Shown: piece after piece, positions 1 through 6,101 of the stretch | How the letters are laid out: the number at the start of each line of letters is the position of its first letter | Position numbering within the stretch: position 1 is the stretch's first letter | Assembly: GCA_031266115.1 (NCBI GenBank) | Contig: JAISBQ010000366.1 | Span: forward strand, 1 to 9,849 | DNA length: 9,849 nucleotides | Direction: 5' to 3' | Source of the DNA: Bifidobacteriaceae bacterium | GTDB taxonomy: Bacteria > Actinomycetota > Actinomycetes > Actinomycetales > WQXJ01 | Translations under genes and position numbers: made by a program | The notes under the pieces: generated by a model | The model's database searches: none | Seen by the model: the letters and a program-made list of their open reading frames with translations, nothing else | Told to the model about the DNA's origin: nothing

Positions 1-436
1 CTGGGGCGGCTTCGGGGAGGTCTGGGGGTGGGTCGGCGAACCAGCGGGCCGGGGCGAAGGCGACAGCGACGGATGCGGCGGGCGCCAACGCAAGCCAAGC
101 GTGGCCCAGGGGTTGGGCCGAAATGAGCACGTCACCGCCAGGGCCCATCATCGCCATCACCTGGGTGATCGCGAACGCGCCCACCGCCGCGGCCACCACT
201 CCCCAGTACCCTGCCCACGCGCGGACGGTGGTCGCCCCGGCGAGTACCGCGGCGCACGCCAGCACGATCCCCAGGGGCGCATCGCGCCACGGCCCGAGAG
301 TCCACCTCGATGCGTGGGCGAATGTCGCTAGGCCGGCAAGCACCACCATTCCGAGCCCACTGGTCACCGGCGCCACCCATGCGGCCCTCAGCCAGGCATA
401 TGCCCAGCGGGAACTGGCAGGGGTGGGGGACGTCAT
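1..436 (-). CDS. Small integral membrane protein downstream of typA (partial, runs off left edge)
   Basis: An open frame of 145 codons begins with ATG at 436 and has no stop before the window edge. The ATG overlaps the typA stop as ATGA, and AGGAG lies 7 bases upstream inside typA, so translation is probably coupled. The product has four hydrophobic segments, at about residues 21-41, 53-70, 76-95 and 113-130. A GPGGDVLI loop lies between the third and fourth, and a Pro/Asp-rich tail starts near 132. Many actinobacteria carry a short membrane protein of unknown role (DUF6113-like) near typA and the mycothiol gene mshB. Assignment to that family is by context, size and the GPGGD loop, not by alignment. 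At 145 residues it is probably nearly complete. Function is unknown. Confidence 0.75.
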   Translation of the reverse strand, partial: MTSPTPASSRWAYAWLRAAWVAPVTSGLGMVVLAGLATFAHASRWTLGPWRDAPLGIVLACAAVLAGATTVRAWAGYWGVVAAAVGAFAITQVMAMMGPGGDVLISAQPLGHAWLALAPAASVAVAFAPARWFADPPPDLPEAAP

Positions 437-2475
437 CGTACGTCTCCTGGAGCGTCGGCGCGTTTGGCACGGCCGCGGGCCTTGGCGCGCTGCTCAGCAT
501 TCAATTCCACCTTGCGAATCCGCACGTCACGAGGGGTGACCTCGACGCATTCGTCATCGGCGGCGAACTCCAGGGCCTGTTCGAGGGTGAGGCGGCGCGG
601 CGGGGTCAGACGCTCCAGCTCCTCGCCCGTCGAAGAGCGCATGTTGGTCAGCTTCTTGCCGCGCGTGACGTTGACATCCATATCCTCGTTCCGGGGATTC
701 TCGCCCACCACCATCCCCTCGTAGACCTCTTCCCCCGGACCCACGAAGAAGCTGGCACGCTCCTGCAACGCCAACAGCGCGTACCCGGTGACGGCGCCTG
801 ACCGGTCTGCCACCATCGACCCCGTGGTGCGCAGCTCGATCGGACCGGCCCACGGCTCATATCCCGCCGCGATCGACGAGGCGATCCCTGTCCCGCGAGT
901 CTCGGTCAAGAACTGCGTGCGGAACGCGATCAACCCCCGGGCCGGCACCGTGAATTCCATGCGGACCCACCCGGAGCCGTGGTTCGCCATCGTCGCCATG
1001 CGTCCGCGGCGTGCCGCCAGCAACTGGGTGACCGTTCCCAGGAACTCCTCCGGGACATCGACGGTCATCCTCTCCATCGGCTCGTGGAGGATCCCATCCC
1101 TCACCTTGGTCACCACGCGCGGTGTTCCGACGGTCATCTCAAACCCCTCCCGTCGCATAGTCTCGACCAAGATGGCCAGGGCGAGTTCGCCGCGACCCTG
1201 AACCTCCCACATGTCGGGGCGATCGGTCGGTAGGACGCGGATGGAGACGTTGCCCACCAGCTCCCGCTCCAGACGGTCCTTGATCTGGCGCGCGGTGACC
1301 TTGGCGTCCTTGATCCGCCCGGCCAGCGGCGAGGTATTGATGCCGACGGTCATGGCGATGGCGGGCTCGTCCACGGTGATGGGCGGGAGGGGTGTGGGCT
1401 GGGCTGGGTCTGCCAGTGTGTCCCCAATCATGATCGCGTCGATGCCGGCAACGGCCACGATGTCGCCCGGTCCCGCCTGGTCCACCGGGACTCGCTCCAA
1501 CGCCTCGGTGGCCAACAACTCGGTGATCTTGACGGCCTGCACCGAGCCGTCGGCGTGCATCCAGGCGACCGTTTGGCCCTTGCTGAGTGCACCCTCGTAC
1601 ACACGGACCAGCGCGAGGCGGCCGAGGAATGGGGAGGCGTCAAGGTTGGTGACGTGGGCCTGCAGTGGGGCGCCTGCGGTGTAGGTCGGGGCCGGAATGG
1701 TGGTGACGATGGTGCGCAGCAGAGGGTCGAGGTTGGGAGCCTCGGGGAGAGTGCCGTCAGCGGGGGCTTTCAGTGAGGCGCGGCGGGCTTTCGCGGCGCA
1801 GTACACGATGGGCGCGTCCAAGACGTGATCCAGATTGAGAGCCGGGTTGTCCTCGTGGAGGTCGGCGGCGAGGGAGAGCAGGAGGTCCTGGGTCTCGGCC
1901 ACCACCTCAGCGATGCGGGCATCCGAGCGGTCCACCTTGTTGATGACGATGATCACCGGGAGCTCGGCGGCGAGGGCCTTGCCCAGGACAAACCGAGTCT
2001 GCGGCAGGGGCCCCTCCGAGGCGTCCACCAGCAACACCACGCCGTCCACCATCGACAGCCCCCGCTCCACCTCGCCACCAAAGTCGGCGTGGCCGGGGGT
2101 GTCCACCACGTTGATCGTGATCGTCCCGCCGGCCTCGGCCAGTGCCTGAGCGGCGGGGGTGAGGGTTGGGGATGCGGGAGGCGTCGGGGTGAGTATGGGG
2201 GTGGGCGTGGCGCCTTGCCGGCCGGTGGGGGTTGGAGCGGCATCGTCCGTGGGGGTCTGGGTGGCGAGGCCGCGGTAGTGGATCGAGGTGTTCTTGGCGA
2301 GGATGGTGATGCCCTTCTCACGCTCCAGGTCGCCGGAATCCAGGGCGCGCTTGGGCACGTTGGCGTGATCACCGAAGGCGCCGGTCTGCCAGAGCAGCCC
2401 ATCGACGAGCGTGGTCTTGCCGTGATCGACGTGCGCGACGATGGCGACGTTACGCACGTCATGGCGGATGGGCAT
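433..2475 (-). CDS. typA: Ribosome-associated GTPase TypA/BipA with a Pro/Thr-rich insert
   Basis: This is a translational GTPase related to EF-G and LepA that binds the ribosome and supports 50S assembly and stress or cold adaptation. The G motifs are clear: AHVDHGKT at residues 14-21, the switch I stretch EKGITI at 53-58, DTPGHADFGGEVERG at 125-139, NKVD at 179-182, and a degenerate G5 near CAAKA (226-230). Domain II follows from about 268, then the domain III/V EF-G-like folds and the BipA C-terminal region, with SMVADRSG and RSSTGEELERLTPPR. The length is 680 residues against about 610 for the family. Much of the excess is a low-complexity Pro/Thr/Ala insert at about residues 70-115. The chosen start matches the conserved N-terminus (IRHDVRNVAIVAHVDHGKT). 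No strong Shine-Dalgarno is seen upstream of the ATG. It overlaps the next gene by 4 bases. Confidence 0.97.
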   Translation of the reverse strand: MPIRHDVRNVAIVAHVDHGKTTLVDGLLWQTGAFGDHANVPKRALDSGDLEREKGITILAKNTSIHYRGLATQTPTDDAAPTPTGRQGATPTPILTPTPPASPTLTPAAQALAEAGGTITINVVDTPGHADFGGEVERGLSMVDGVVLLVDASEGPLPQTRFVLGKALAAELPVIIVINKVDRSDARIAEVVAETQDLLLSLAADLHEDNPALNLDHVLDAPIVYCAAKARRASLKAPADGTLPEAPNLDPLLRTIVTTIPAPTYTAGAPLQAHVTNLDASPFLGRLALVRVYEGALSKGQTVAWMHADGSVQAVKITELLATEALERVPVDQAGPGDIVAVAGIDAIMIGDTLADPAQPTPLPPITVDEPAIAMTVGINTSPLAGRIKDAKVTARQIKDRLERELVGNVSIRVLPTDRPDMWEVQGRGELALAILVETMRREGFEMTVGTPRVVTKVRDGILHEPMERMTVDVPEEFLGTVTQLLAARRGRMATMANHGSGWVRMEFTVPARGLIAFRTQFLTETRGTGIASSIAAGYEPWAGPIELRTTGSMVADRSGAVTGYALLALQERASFFVGPGEEVYEGMVVGENPRNEDMDVNVTRGKKLTNMRSSTGEELERLTPPRRLTLEQALEFAADDECVEVTPRDVRIRKVELNAEQRAKARGRAKRADAPGDVR

Positions 2476-2523
2476 GGTGAGACTCGGCTTTCGTCGGTGG
2501 GAGCAGCGGGAATCCGCCGGGCC

Positions 2524-2529
2524 AGTCTA
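2524..2529 (-). promoter_or_regulatory. typA: Candidate -10 element of the typA promoter
   Basis: Read on the minus strand, TAGACT fits the TANNNT pattern of an actinobacterial -10 box. It would start transcription near 2517, giving a 5' leader of about 40 bases before the typA ATG. No good -35 hexamer lies at the right distance. This is inferred from sequence alone. Confidence 0.4.
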
Positions 2530-2551
2530 GATGATGGAGACGCCGACGGGT

Positions 2552-2581
2552 TTGCGACATTAGGTTAGGCTAAGCTAAGCT
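2552..2581 (+). promoter_or_regulatory. Iron-regulated (DtxR/IdeR) promoter-operator facing away from typA
   Basis: TTAGGTTAGGCTAAGCTAA at 2560-2578 matches the 19-base DtxR/IdeR consensus TTAGGTTAGSCTAACCTAA at 18 positions. On the plus strand it lies between TTGCGA (2552-2557) and TAAGCT (2576-2581), spaced 18 bases apart. A box across the -35/-10 interval is the usual place for iron-dependent repression. No gene with a credible start follows: the next plus-strand CDS is at 2843 and has its own promoter. The box is also about 40-60 bases upstream of the inferred typA start, so an effect on typA is possible. The box is seen; the regulator and its target are inferred. Confidence 0.75.
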
Positions 2582-2588
2582 ACTGGGC

Positions 2589-2629
2589 GGCCGGCGGTGT
2601 CTCCGCAAGCCGCCGGCCAACATGAGACC
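2589..2629. repeat. GC-rich hairpin repeat, family A, copy 1
   Basis: GGCCGGCGG at 2589-2597 and CCGCCGGCC at 2610-2618 form a perfect 9-base inverted repeat with a 12-base loop. The loop, 3' arm and following CATGAGACC (2598-2629) match 8129-8160 at 29 of 32 positions. It could be a terminator-like structure, but no T-run follows. It lies just after the expected start of the orphan iron promoter and just before a vapC relic. Confidence 0.75.
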
Positions 2630-2635
2630 CCGCAC

Positions 2636-2676
2636 ACATGAAAACGAGCAGGCGCTCGTGTCGAGCAGGTAGCCGA
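2636..2676 (-). pseudogene. Relic of the 5' end of a vapC toxin gene
   Basis: On the minus strand this encodes YLLDTSACSF, the typical first strand and first catalytic Asp of a VapC PIN toxin. It corresponds to YMLDTNTCSF of the intact VapC at 9329. The DNA matches 9286-9325 over most positions, including the shared run CGTGTCGAGCA. Homology stops within a few codons at the family A hairpin. No vapB is recognisable on its upstream side (2677-2760). Too short to function. Confidence 0.7.
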
Positions 2677-2830
2677 AGTCCGACAATCACCCTTATCTCG
2701 TCCAACACCAACGGGCGAGCCTGACCGTGTTCAGCAACGCGCCTCACGCCTCATCGAATCAGGGGCTCAGCACGGCTGGCCATAGTGAAGCGGATGCACA
2801 CTCAGGATTAGTTGTGTGTGCAATCGGTGG

Positions 2831-2836
2831 TAGGCT
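2831..2836 (+). promoter_or_regulatory. -10 box for a leaderless HTH-PIN transcript
   Basis: TAGGCT is followed by exactly six bases and then the ATG at 2843, which places the expected transcription start on or next to the A of the start codon. No Shine-Dalgarno precedes the ATG. Leaderless mRNAs are common in actinobacteria. TTAGTT about 17 bases upstream is a weak -35 candidate. Confidence 0.55.
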
Positions 2837-2842
2837 GCGAGC

Positions 2843-3199
2843 ATGAGCACACCAGTGATGACCTTGGAACCAGAGGCCGTTCGTGCTGCCGGCCGGGAGC
2901 CGGCGTGGCGGGACTCGTTGATCCGTTTCGTTGAGTACGCCGCGCGTAGCGGGCAGACGGTGGTGGTGAGCGTCGAGACGCGGATGCTCACCCCCGACGA
3001 GTTGGCGCGCCGGCTCATGGTCTCGCGCTCGACGATCTCCAGGCGTATCTCGGCCGGGGAGATCAAGGTGGTCAAGGTCGGTAACCGCAATCGCATCCCG
3101 TACCCGGAGGCCCGCCGCCTGTGGGACGAGCAGATGGACGCGGTCGCCGATCTAGTCGCCCCGGACATCGAAACGGAACTTTTCGGCGATGAGGAATGA
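2843..3199 (+). CDS. Excisionase-type HTH DNA-binding protein, probable antitoxin of the HTH-PIN pair
   Basis: The product has 118 residues. Residues 49-95 (MLTPDELARRLMVSRSTISRR, then KVGNRNRIPYPEARR) form a MerR/excisionase-like winged helix-turn-helix (HTH_17). In PIN operons this domain usually belongs to the antitoxin, which binds its own promoter. The N-terminal 48 residues are probably helical and may bind the toxin or dimerise. The acidic C-terminus (DIETELFGDEE) is typical of a toxin-binding tail. Its stop lies 11 bases inside the PIN gene, so the two are co-translated. The ATG at 2843 fits the leaderless promoter. The fold is clear; the antitoxin role is inferred from context. Confidence 0.85.
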   Translation: MSTPVMTLEPEAVRAAGREPAWRDSLIRFVEYAARSGQTVVVSVETRMLTPDELARRLMVSRSTISRRISAGEIKVVKVGNRNRIPYPEARRLWDEQMDAVADLVAPDIETELFGDEE

Positions 3200-3905
3200 C
3201 CCACCTGGCCTGGTCGTGTTTCTTGATGCGAATGTGCTGGCCAGGCCGGTGACCCGGTCGCTTCTGATGTTCTCCAGTTACACCAGCAATTTCACGGTTG
3301 GGTGGAGCCGCCACGTCGAGCAAGAGGCCGACCGGCGGATGCGCCCCGGCCAGGCGACGGCACAGAGTGTGCGGGAGCGTGCGGCCTCGGAGTTGACGCC
3401 GACCGGGACGGATTCGTCACGGTTCCCCAAGACCGATCCCAAGGACCGGCAAGTACTCGCCGACGCGACCGCGGCCGGCGCTGTGGTGATCGTCACGGAG
3501 GACGTGGACGACTTCAGCGAGGTCGAACTCGCCGCCTCCGGGCTCGTGGCGGTGAATCCTGACTTGTTCCTCGCGGAGTGCGTCTCCACGGATTCCTACG
3601 CTCAGGCAGTGCGACGGATGGCGGCCAGGATGAGTCGGCCTGCCCGGACACCACAGCTGCTCCATGCCAGGATCGGACGCCAGCACCCGATGGCCGCGAC
3701 CACTCACAAAGCGGCCTTCGATGTGGCGCCAGACGCGGCGACCAACAACCCGCCAGCCGTCCTGTACCGCGGCGACAGATGCCTGCGCTGCCTGGATAGC
3801 GGCAAACACATGACAATCGGCGTCTGCTGGGACTGCCGAACTGCCGGAGCCGCCGAGCCGGCGTCGGACCAGACCCACCAGGCCGAACAGCCCAGGCGCA
3901 GCTAG
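3189..3905 (+). CDS. PIN-domain toxin with C-terminal zinc-ribbon-like motif
   Basis: The product has 238 residues. The PIN ribonuclease fold occupies about residues 8-130. Likely metal-binding acids are D13 in FLDANVL, E44 or E46, D83/D86 in KTDPKDRQVLADA and D105/D107/D108 in VTEDVDDF. After it, residues 137-170 (AVRRMAARMSRPARTPQLLHA) resemble the C-terminal extension of larger actinobacterial PIN toxins. Then comes C198-X2-C201-X11-C213-X2-C216, a plausible zinc ribbon, and a hydrophilic tail. By analogy with VapC it would cut RNA and be blocked by the upstream HTH protein. The role of the cysteines is unknown; they might bind RNA. The ATG at 3189 overlaps the HTH gene by 11 bases. Its TAG stop overlaps the stop of the opposing frame. 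Confidence 0.82.
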   Translation: MRNDPPGLVVFLDANVLARPVTRSLLMFSSYTSNFTVGWSRHVEQEADRRMRPGQATAQSVRERAASELTPTGTDSSRFPKTDPKDRQVLADATAAGAVVIVTEDVDDFSEVELAASGLVAVNPDLFLAECVSTDSYAQAVRRMAARMSRPARTPQLLHARIGRQHPMAATTHKAAFDVAPDAATNNPPAVLYRGDRCLRCLDSGKHMTIGVCWDCRTAGAAEPASDQTHQAEQPRRS

Positions 3906-4627
3906 ACCGACGTTGCGCAGTGGCGCCCGGCAAGACGCGAGTGCGTTTGCCGGATCTCGGCTAGCCGGTCACGGGTTGTCCCGCTCATCCACGTCAGGCA
4001 GTACCACCTGGTCGAATTCGATGACAGGGTGCCTTTCCGCCAGGTAGTCGACGAACGCACTGTCCTCCGCCAGCCACGTTCTGACGGTGGCAGCGAAGCC
4101 AGGTACACCAGCGCGTCGAGGTTCTTCAGCATCTCATTCATGGTCAGCGGCGGGTTCTTCGTATCCGACTGCATCTCACCCAGGACTGCGATCACGTGGT
4201 CCGGGTTCGATGTCAGCAAGTCGAGGAGCAGGTGATCGGCAGTCTGAGCTTCCATGCCATAGCGCTTGAGCGTGCCGCTGGGGAAGTCCGCGAGATTGCG
4301 GGTGATGATGAGGCTGGCTGGGGAGCGATGGGCTGCGCCGATGACCAGGCGATCGTCGAGGTCCTTGGACGGATACTCCTCTGGGTTCAGGCCTGTCGCG
4401 TCGATGGCAGCCTCGGGGAAGGCGTCACGCATCGCCTGGAACGGACGGTCGATCTCGGCGGGTGGCTCGTCCGTGCTGATCGCTTTCGCTCAGCGGCCGG
4501 CGTCTTCCAGCACCGATTCCGACCAGAAGGGCTCAATGACGCCCTTCTCAGCGATTCGGAGCAGGAGGTTCGTCAACGAGATCGGGACCAAGGCGTTCGC
4601 GTCGACGAAGACTGGCAGGACGGACAA
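3902..4627 (-). pseudogene. Broken PIN-domain toxin, in-frame stop and chimeric 3' end
   Basis: A PIN frame starts at TTG 4627, two bases after the upstream HTH gene stops, with LPVFVDANALVPISLTNLLLR (D9 catalytic). It stays in one frame but meets TGA at 4490-4492, codon 46, in WSESVLEDAGR-stop-AKAISTDE. It then continues through AMRDAFPEAAIDATG, KDLDDRLVIGAAH and IITRNLADFP, which hold the remaining PIN acids. A 176-residue frame can restart at ATG 4432, but it lacks the first catalytic Asp. PIN-like sequence fades near NLDALV (about 4100). The rest of the frame reads out of phase through a vapB fragment to TAG at 3902. Stop-codon readthrough or a sequencing error is possible, but decay is the simplest reading. 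Confidence 0.8.
3969..4068 (-). pseudogene. Relic of the 3' end of a vapB antitoxin gene
   Basis: The minus strand in a second frame encodes EDSAFVDYLAERHPVIEF and continues to a stop at 3969. It matches the C-terminal 32 residues of the intact VapB (9326-9628) at 27 positions. DNA identity ends abruptly near 4068, where the PIN reading frame takes over. No vapC follows at 3906-3968, where it would be expected. This is a fragment of a second vapBC copy joined to the end of the PIN gene. Confidence 0.85.
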
Positions 4628-4629
4628 GC

Positions 4630-5061
4630 TCAGCCGCCCTTCGCGCGCACCCGGACCGCGTCAGCCTCAGCTGCGGTCACGAAGAACGATCCATCCGCGG
4701 TTGTCTGCCGGGTCAGGTCGCGCAGGAATGCCCGGCGCTTGTCGCTGCGCCGTTCCTGGTAGGCCACCACGTCCTCAAGGCGCACCATTCGATGCACATT
4801 GGGCCGGGAATAGGGGAGCTTTCCGTCTTCCAGGATCTTGACCATAGTGGTGCGCGAGATGTTCAACAGATCGGCGGCCTGGGTAGTGGTCAGCCACTCG
4901 GGCATCGGCTCAATGCGCACAGCGGAGCCTCGGGCGAGCGCACGCACGGCGCTGGTGAAGGCGTCACGGATGCTGGGGGTGGGCGATGCCTTGGCGACGA
5001 CGGCCTCAAACTCAGCCAGCGGCTCGGCGTCGGCTGGCGGCGGCACGACGGTCGGACTCAT
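4630..5061 (-). CDS. HTH DNA-binding protein, probable antitoxin of the broken PIN toxin
   Basis: From ATG 5061 this encodes 143 residues. Residues 56-105 (WLTTTQAADLLNISRTTMVKI, then PYSRPNVHRMVRLEDVVAYQE) form an excisionase/MerR-type HTH that is well conserved in antitoxins paired with PIN toxins. The C-terminal part (FLRDLTRQTTADGSFFVTAAE) would contact the toxin. The frame is open to 5394, but the upstream residues look non-coding. ATG 5061 is preferred because of the GACAAT box six bases before it and the typical MSPTVV start. The PIN frame begins two bases after its stop. It is divergent from the Phd-PIN operon, with 174 bases shared. With its toxin broken, it may persist as a repressor or orphan antitoxin. 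Confidence 0.82.
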   Translation of the reverse strand: MSPTVVPPPADAEPLAEFEAVVAKASPTPSIRDAFTSAVRALARGSAVRIEPMPEWLTTTQAADLLNISRTTMVKILEDGKLPYSRPNVHRMVRLEDVVAYQERRSDKRRAFLRDLTRQTTADGSFFVTAAEADAVRVRAKGG

Positions 5062-5067
5062 CCGACC

Positions 5068-5073
5068 ATTGTC
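5068..5073 (-). promoter_or_regulatory. -10 box for a leaderless HTH antitoxin transcript
   Basis: Read on the minus strand, GACAAT lies exactly six bases before ATG 5061, the same spacing as TAGGCT at 2831 and 6331. No Shine-Dalgarno is present. This supports the short start over the 254-residue alternative. Confidence 0.5.
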
Positions 5074-5077
5074 GCAC

Positions 5078-5094
5078 CGAAACGAGCGAAACGA
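5078..5094. repeat. Tandem CGAAACGA repeat, possible operator
   Basis: CGAAACGA occurs at 5078-5085 and again at 5087-5094, a 9-base period, just upstream of the -10 box of the HTH gene. A tandem site here is well placed for self-repression by the HTH protein. Binding is inferred only from position and repetition. Confidence 0.4.
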
Positions 5095-5191
5095 CAGCAG
5101 GCCCGTCGGGAGCGGTGGCCGTGCACCACTATCAGGCGCCTTCCCACGGAGAAGGGCGTGCTGCACGCAGGCACGCGGGTCCTCTGCTGTG

Positions 5192-5231
5192 GCACAATCG
5201 GGTCTCAGTTGGATACCGAGAGGGGTTGTGC
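5192..5231. promoter_or_regulatory. Inverted repeat upstream of the Phd-PIN operon
   Basis: GCACAA at 5192-5197 and TTGTGC at 5226-5231 flank a 28-base spacer ending five bases before ATG 5236. CACAAT (5193-5198) is a possible -10 box and GAGAGGGG (5218-5225) a possible ribosome site. Phd-type antitoxins usually bind such palindromes to repress their operon. The assignment is tentative. Confidence 0.35.
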
Positions 5232-5235
5232 GCGG

Positions 5236-5547
5236 ATGACAGACTATGTGACAGTCAGGGATCTGAGGACCAAGGCAGGTGCCGTGTGGCAGTCGCTTGA
5301 GGCCGAGCGGCAACTCGTGCTGACCAATAACGGGCGTCCGATCGCCATCATGCTGAAGGTTGACGGGGCCACCGTGCATGAGACTCTCGACCAACTCTCA
5401 CGCGTGGCAGCGATCCAGGCGATGCACCGCGTGCAGGCCCTGTCGGTGCACGCGGGCAACAGCGACATGACCATGGACCAGATCAACGCTGAAATCGCGC
5501 TCGCACGGAGGGACAGGCGTGACCACCTCGCCGGCGCTTCCTCATGA
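5236..5547 (+). CDS. Phd/YefM-type antitoxin
   Basis: The product has 103 residues. The N-terminus MTDYVTVRDLRTKAGAVWQSL and LVLTNNGRPIAIML are the hallmark Phd/YefM DNA-binding fold. The C-terminal half, ending MTMDQINAEIALARRDRR, is the toxin-binding region. It should bind its own promoter and neutralise the PIN toxin encoded immediately downstream. The frames overlap by 29 bases (5519-5547), which supports coupled translation. The ATG at 5236 begins the conserved domain directly. A frame open upstream from 4792 has no family character and was not used. Confidence 0.92.
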   Translation: MTDYVTVRDLRTKAGAVWQSLEAERQLVLTNNGRPIAIMLKVDGATVHETLDQLSRVAAIQAMHRVQALSVHAGNSDMTMDQINAEIALARRDRRDHLAGASS

Positions 5548-5956
5548 CCCGGTCCTGGTGGTTGTGGACACCAACGTTCTTGTCTCGGCGCTCCTCAAGC
5601 CGGGATCGGTTCCGTCCCAGGTCGTCATGCGGGTGCTGGCGGGAGAGGCGACGTGCTGTTGGGACGCGCGGATAGTGGCCGAGTACACGGAAGTCTTGGC
5701 GAGGCCACGCTTCGACTTTCGTCCCAGTGATCAGCGCGATGTCTTGACCGGCCTCGCAGCCAAGGCCATTCCAGTGATCGCGGACCGGGTCGAAATCACT
5801 TTGGTGGACGAGGATGACCGGCCGTTCTTCGAGGTCGCCGCCGCCCGCGCATTCCTCGTGACAGGAAACGCTCGACACTTCCCACCGCACCCTTTGGTCA
5901 CCAGTCCGGCAGCCTTCCTCAGGCTCCTCGACGGCCGGACCCCAGCCATACCGTGA
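5519..5956 (+). CDS. PIN-domain toxin, COG1569-type, partner of the Phd antitoxin
   Basis: The product has 145 residues from GTG 5519, with GGAGG and a spacer just upstream inside the antitoxin gene. PIN landmarks are VVVDTNVLVSALL (D17), AEYTEVLARP (E55), VDEDDRPFFEVA (D97, D99, D100) and VTGNARHFP (116-122). These match the 'putative toxin component, PIN family' group, whose length is normally 135-145, so the gene looks complete. It is a probable metal-dependent RNase held inactive by the Phd partner. Its 3' end overlaps the opposing DUF5615 relic frame by 38 bases, so the relic was probably truncated by this join. Confidence 0.92.
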   Translation: MTTSPALPHDPVLVVVDTNVLVSALLKPGSVPSQVVMRVLAGEATCCWDARIVAEYTEVLARPRFDFRPSDQRDVLTGLAAKAIPVIADRVEITLVDEDDRPFFEVAAARAFLVTGNARHFPPHPLVTSPAAFLRLLDGRTPAIP

Positions 5957-6101
5957 GGCAGGCCATCGAGTACCACGCAACGGCACGGGCACGCGTGGCG
6001 CGGAGGATGCCGTGATCGGCGACGTGTGTCGCCTCGCAACCGACCGCGCGCAAGTGGCTGGCAACAACCGGCGATAGATTCGCGTCTACCAGAAACCTCA
6101 T
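5919..6101 (-). pseudogene. Truncated DUF5615 (PIN-like) toxin
   Basis: The first 36 residues, MRFLVDANLSPVVASHLRAV then HVADHGILRAT, match the start of DUF5615 PIN-like toxins, including the first Asp. Full proteins have about 110-120 residues and continue with the second acidic cluster. Here homology stops near 5994, and the remaining 24 residues are unrelated and end inside the opposite PIN gene. I checked all three minus frames and saw no continuation. The start overlaps the DUF433 stop as ATGA, the normal arrangement of this TA pair. A functional toxin is very unlikely. Confidence 0.82.

Larger units (their letters stand above)
2476..2842. other. Intergenic region between typA and the TA island
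   Basis: The stretch holds the typA promoter, the orphan iron box promoter, hairpin A copy 1, the vapC 5' relic and, at its right end, the promoter of the HTH-PIN operon. Between 2677 and about 2800 I see no gene. A 59-codon minus-strand frame there matches nothing I recognise and crosses the vapC relic out of phase. The boundary between conserved chromosome and island probably lies near 2585-2590, where the hairpin begins. Confidence 0.6.

Noticed and set aside
1825..2568. Long plus-strand frame of 247 codons opposite typA
   Set aside because: It is antisense to the conserved G domain of typA, has shadow-like composition and no recognisable family.
2589..2618. Hairpin as intrinsic terminator
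   Set aside because: The stem is strong but no T-run follows on either strand, and no gene ends close by.
2580..2756. Minus-strand 59-codon frame from a GTG
   Set aside because: It runs through the vapC relic in another frame and the hairpin; no conserved motif.
4792..5235. Upstream extension of the Phd antitoxin to 251 residues
   Set aside because: It runs antisense through the HTH gene; the Phd domain begins exactly at ATG 5236.
5062..5394. Upstream extension of the HTH antitoxin to 254 residues
   Set aside because: The extra residues look like translated promoter DNA and would cover the start of the Phd gene; ATG 5061 has a good leaderless -10.
5957..6014. Possible tiny frame VRQAIEYHATARARVARRMP after the PIN toxin
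   Set aside because: Only about 20 codons, ends quickly, and overlaps the DUF5615 relic; it cannot be supported.
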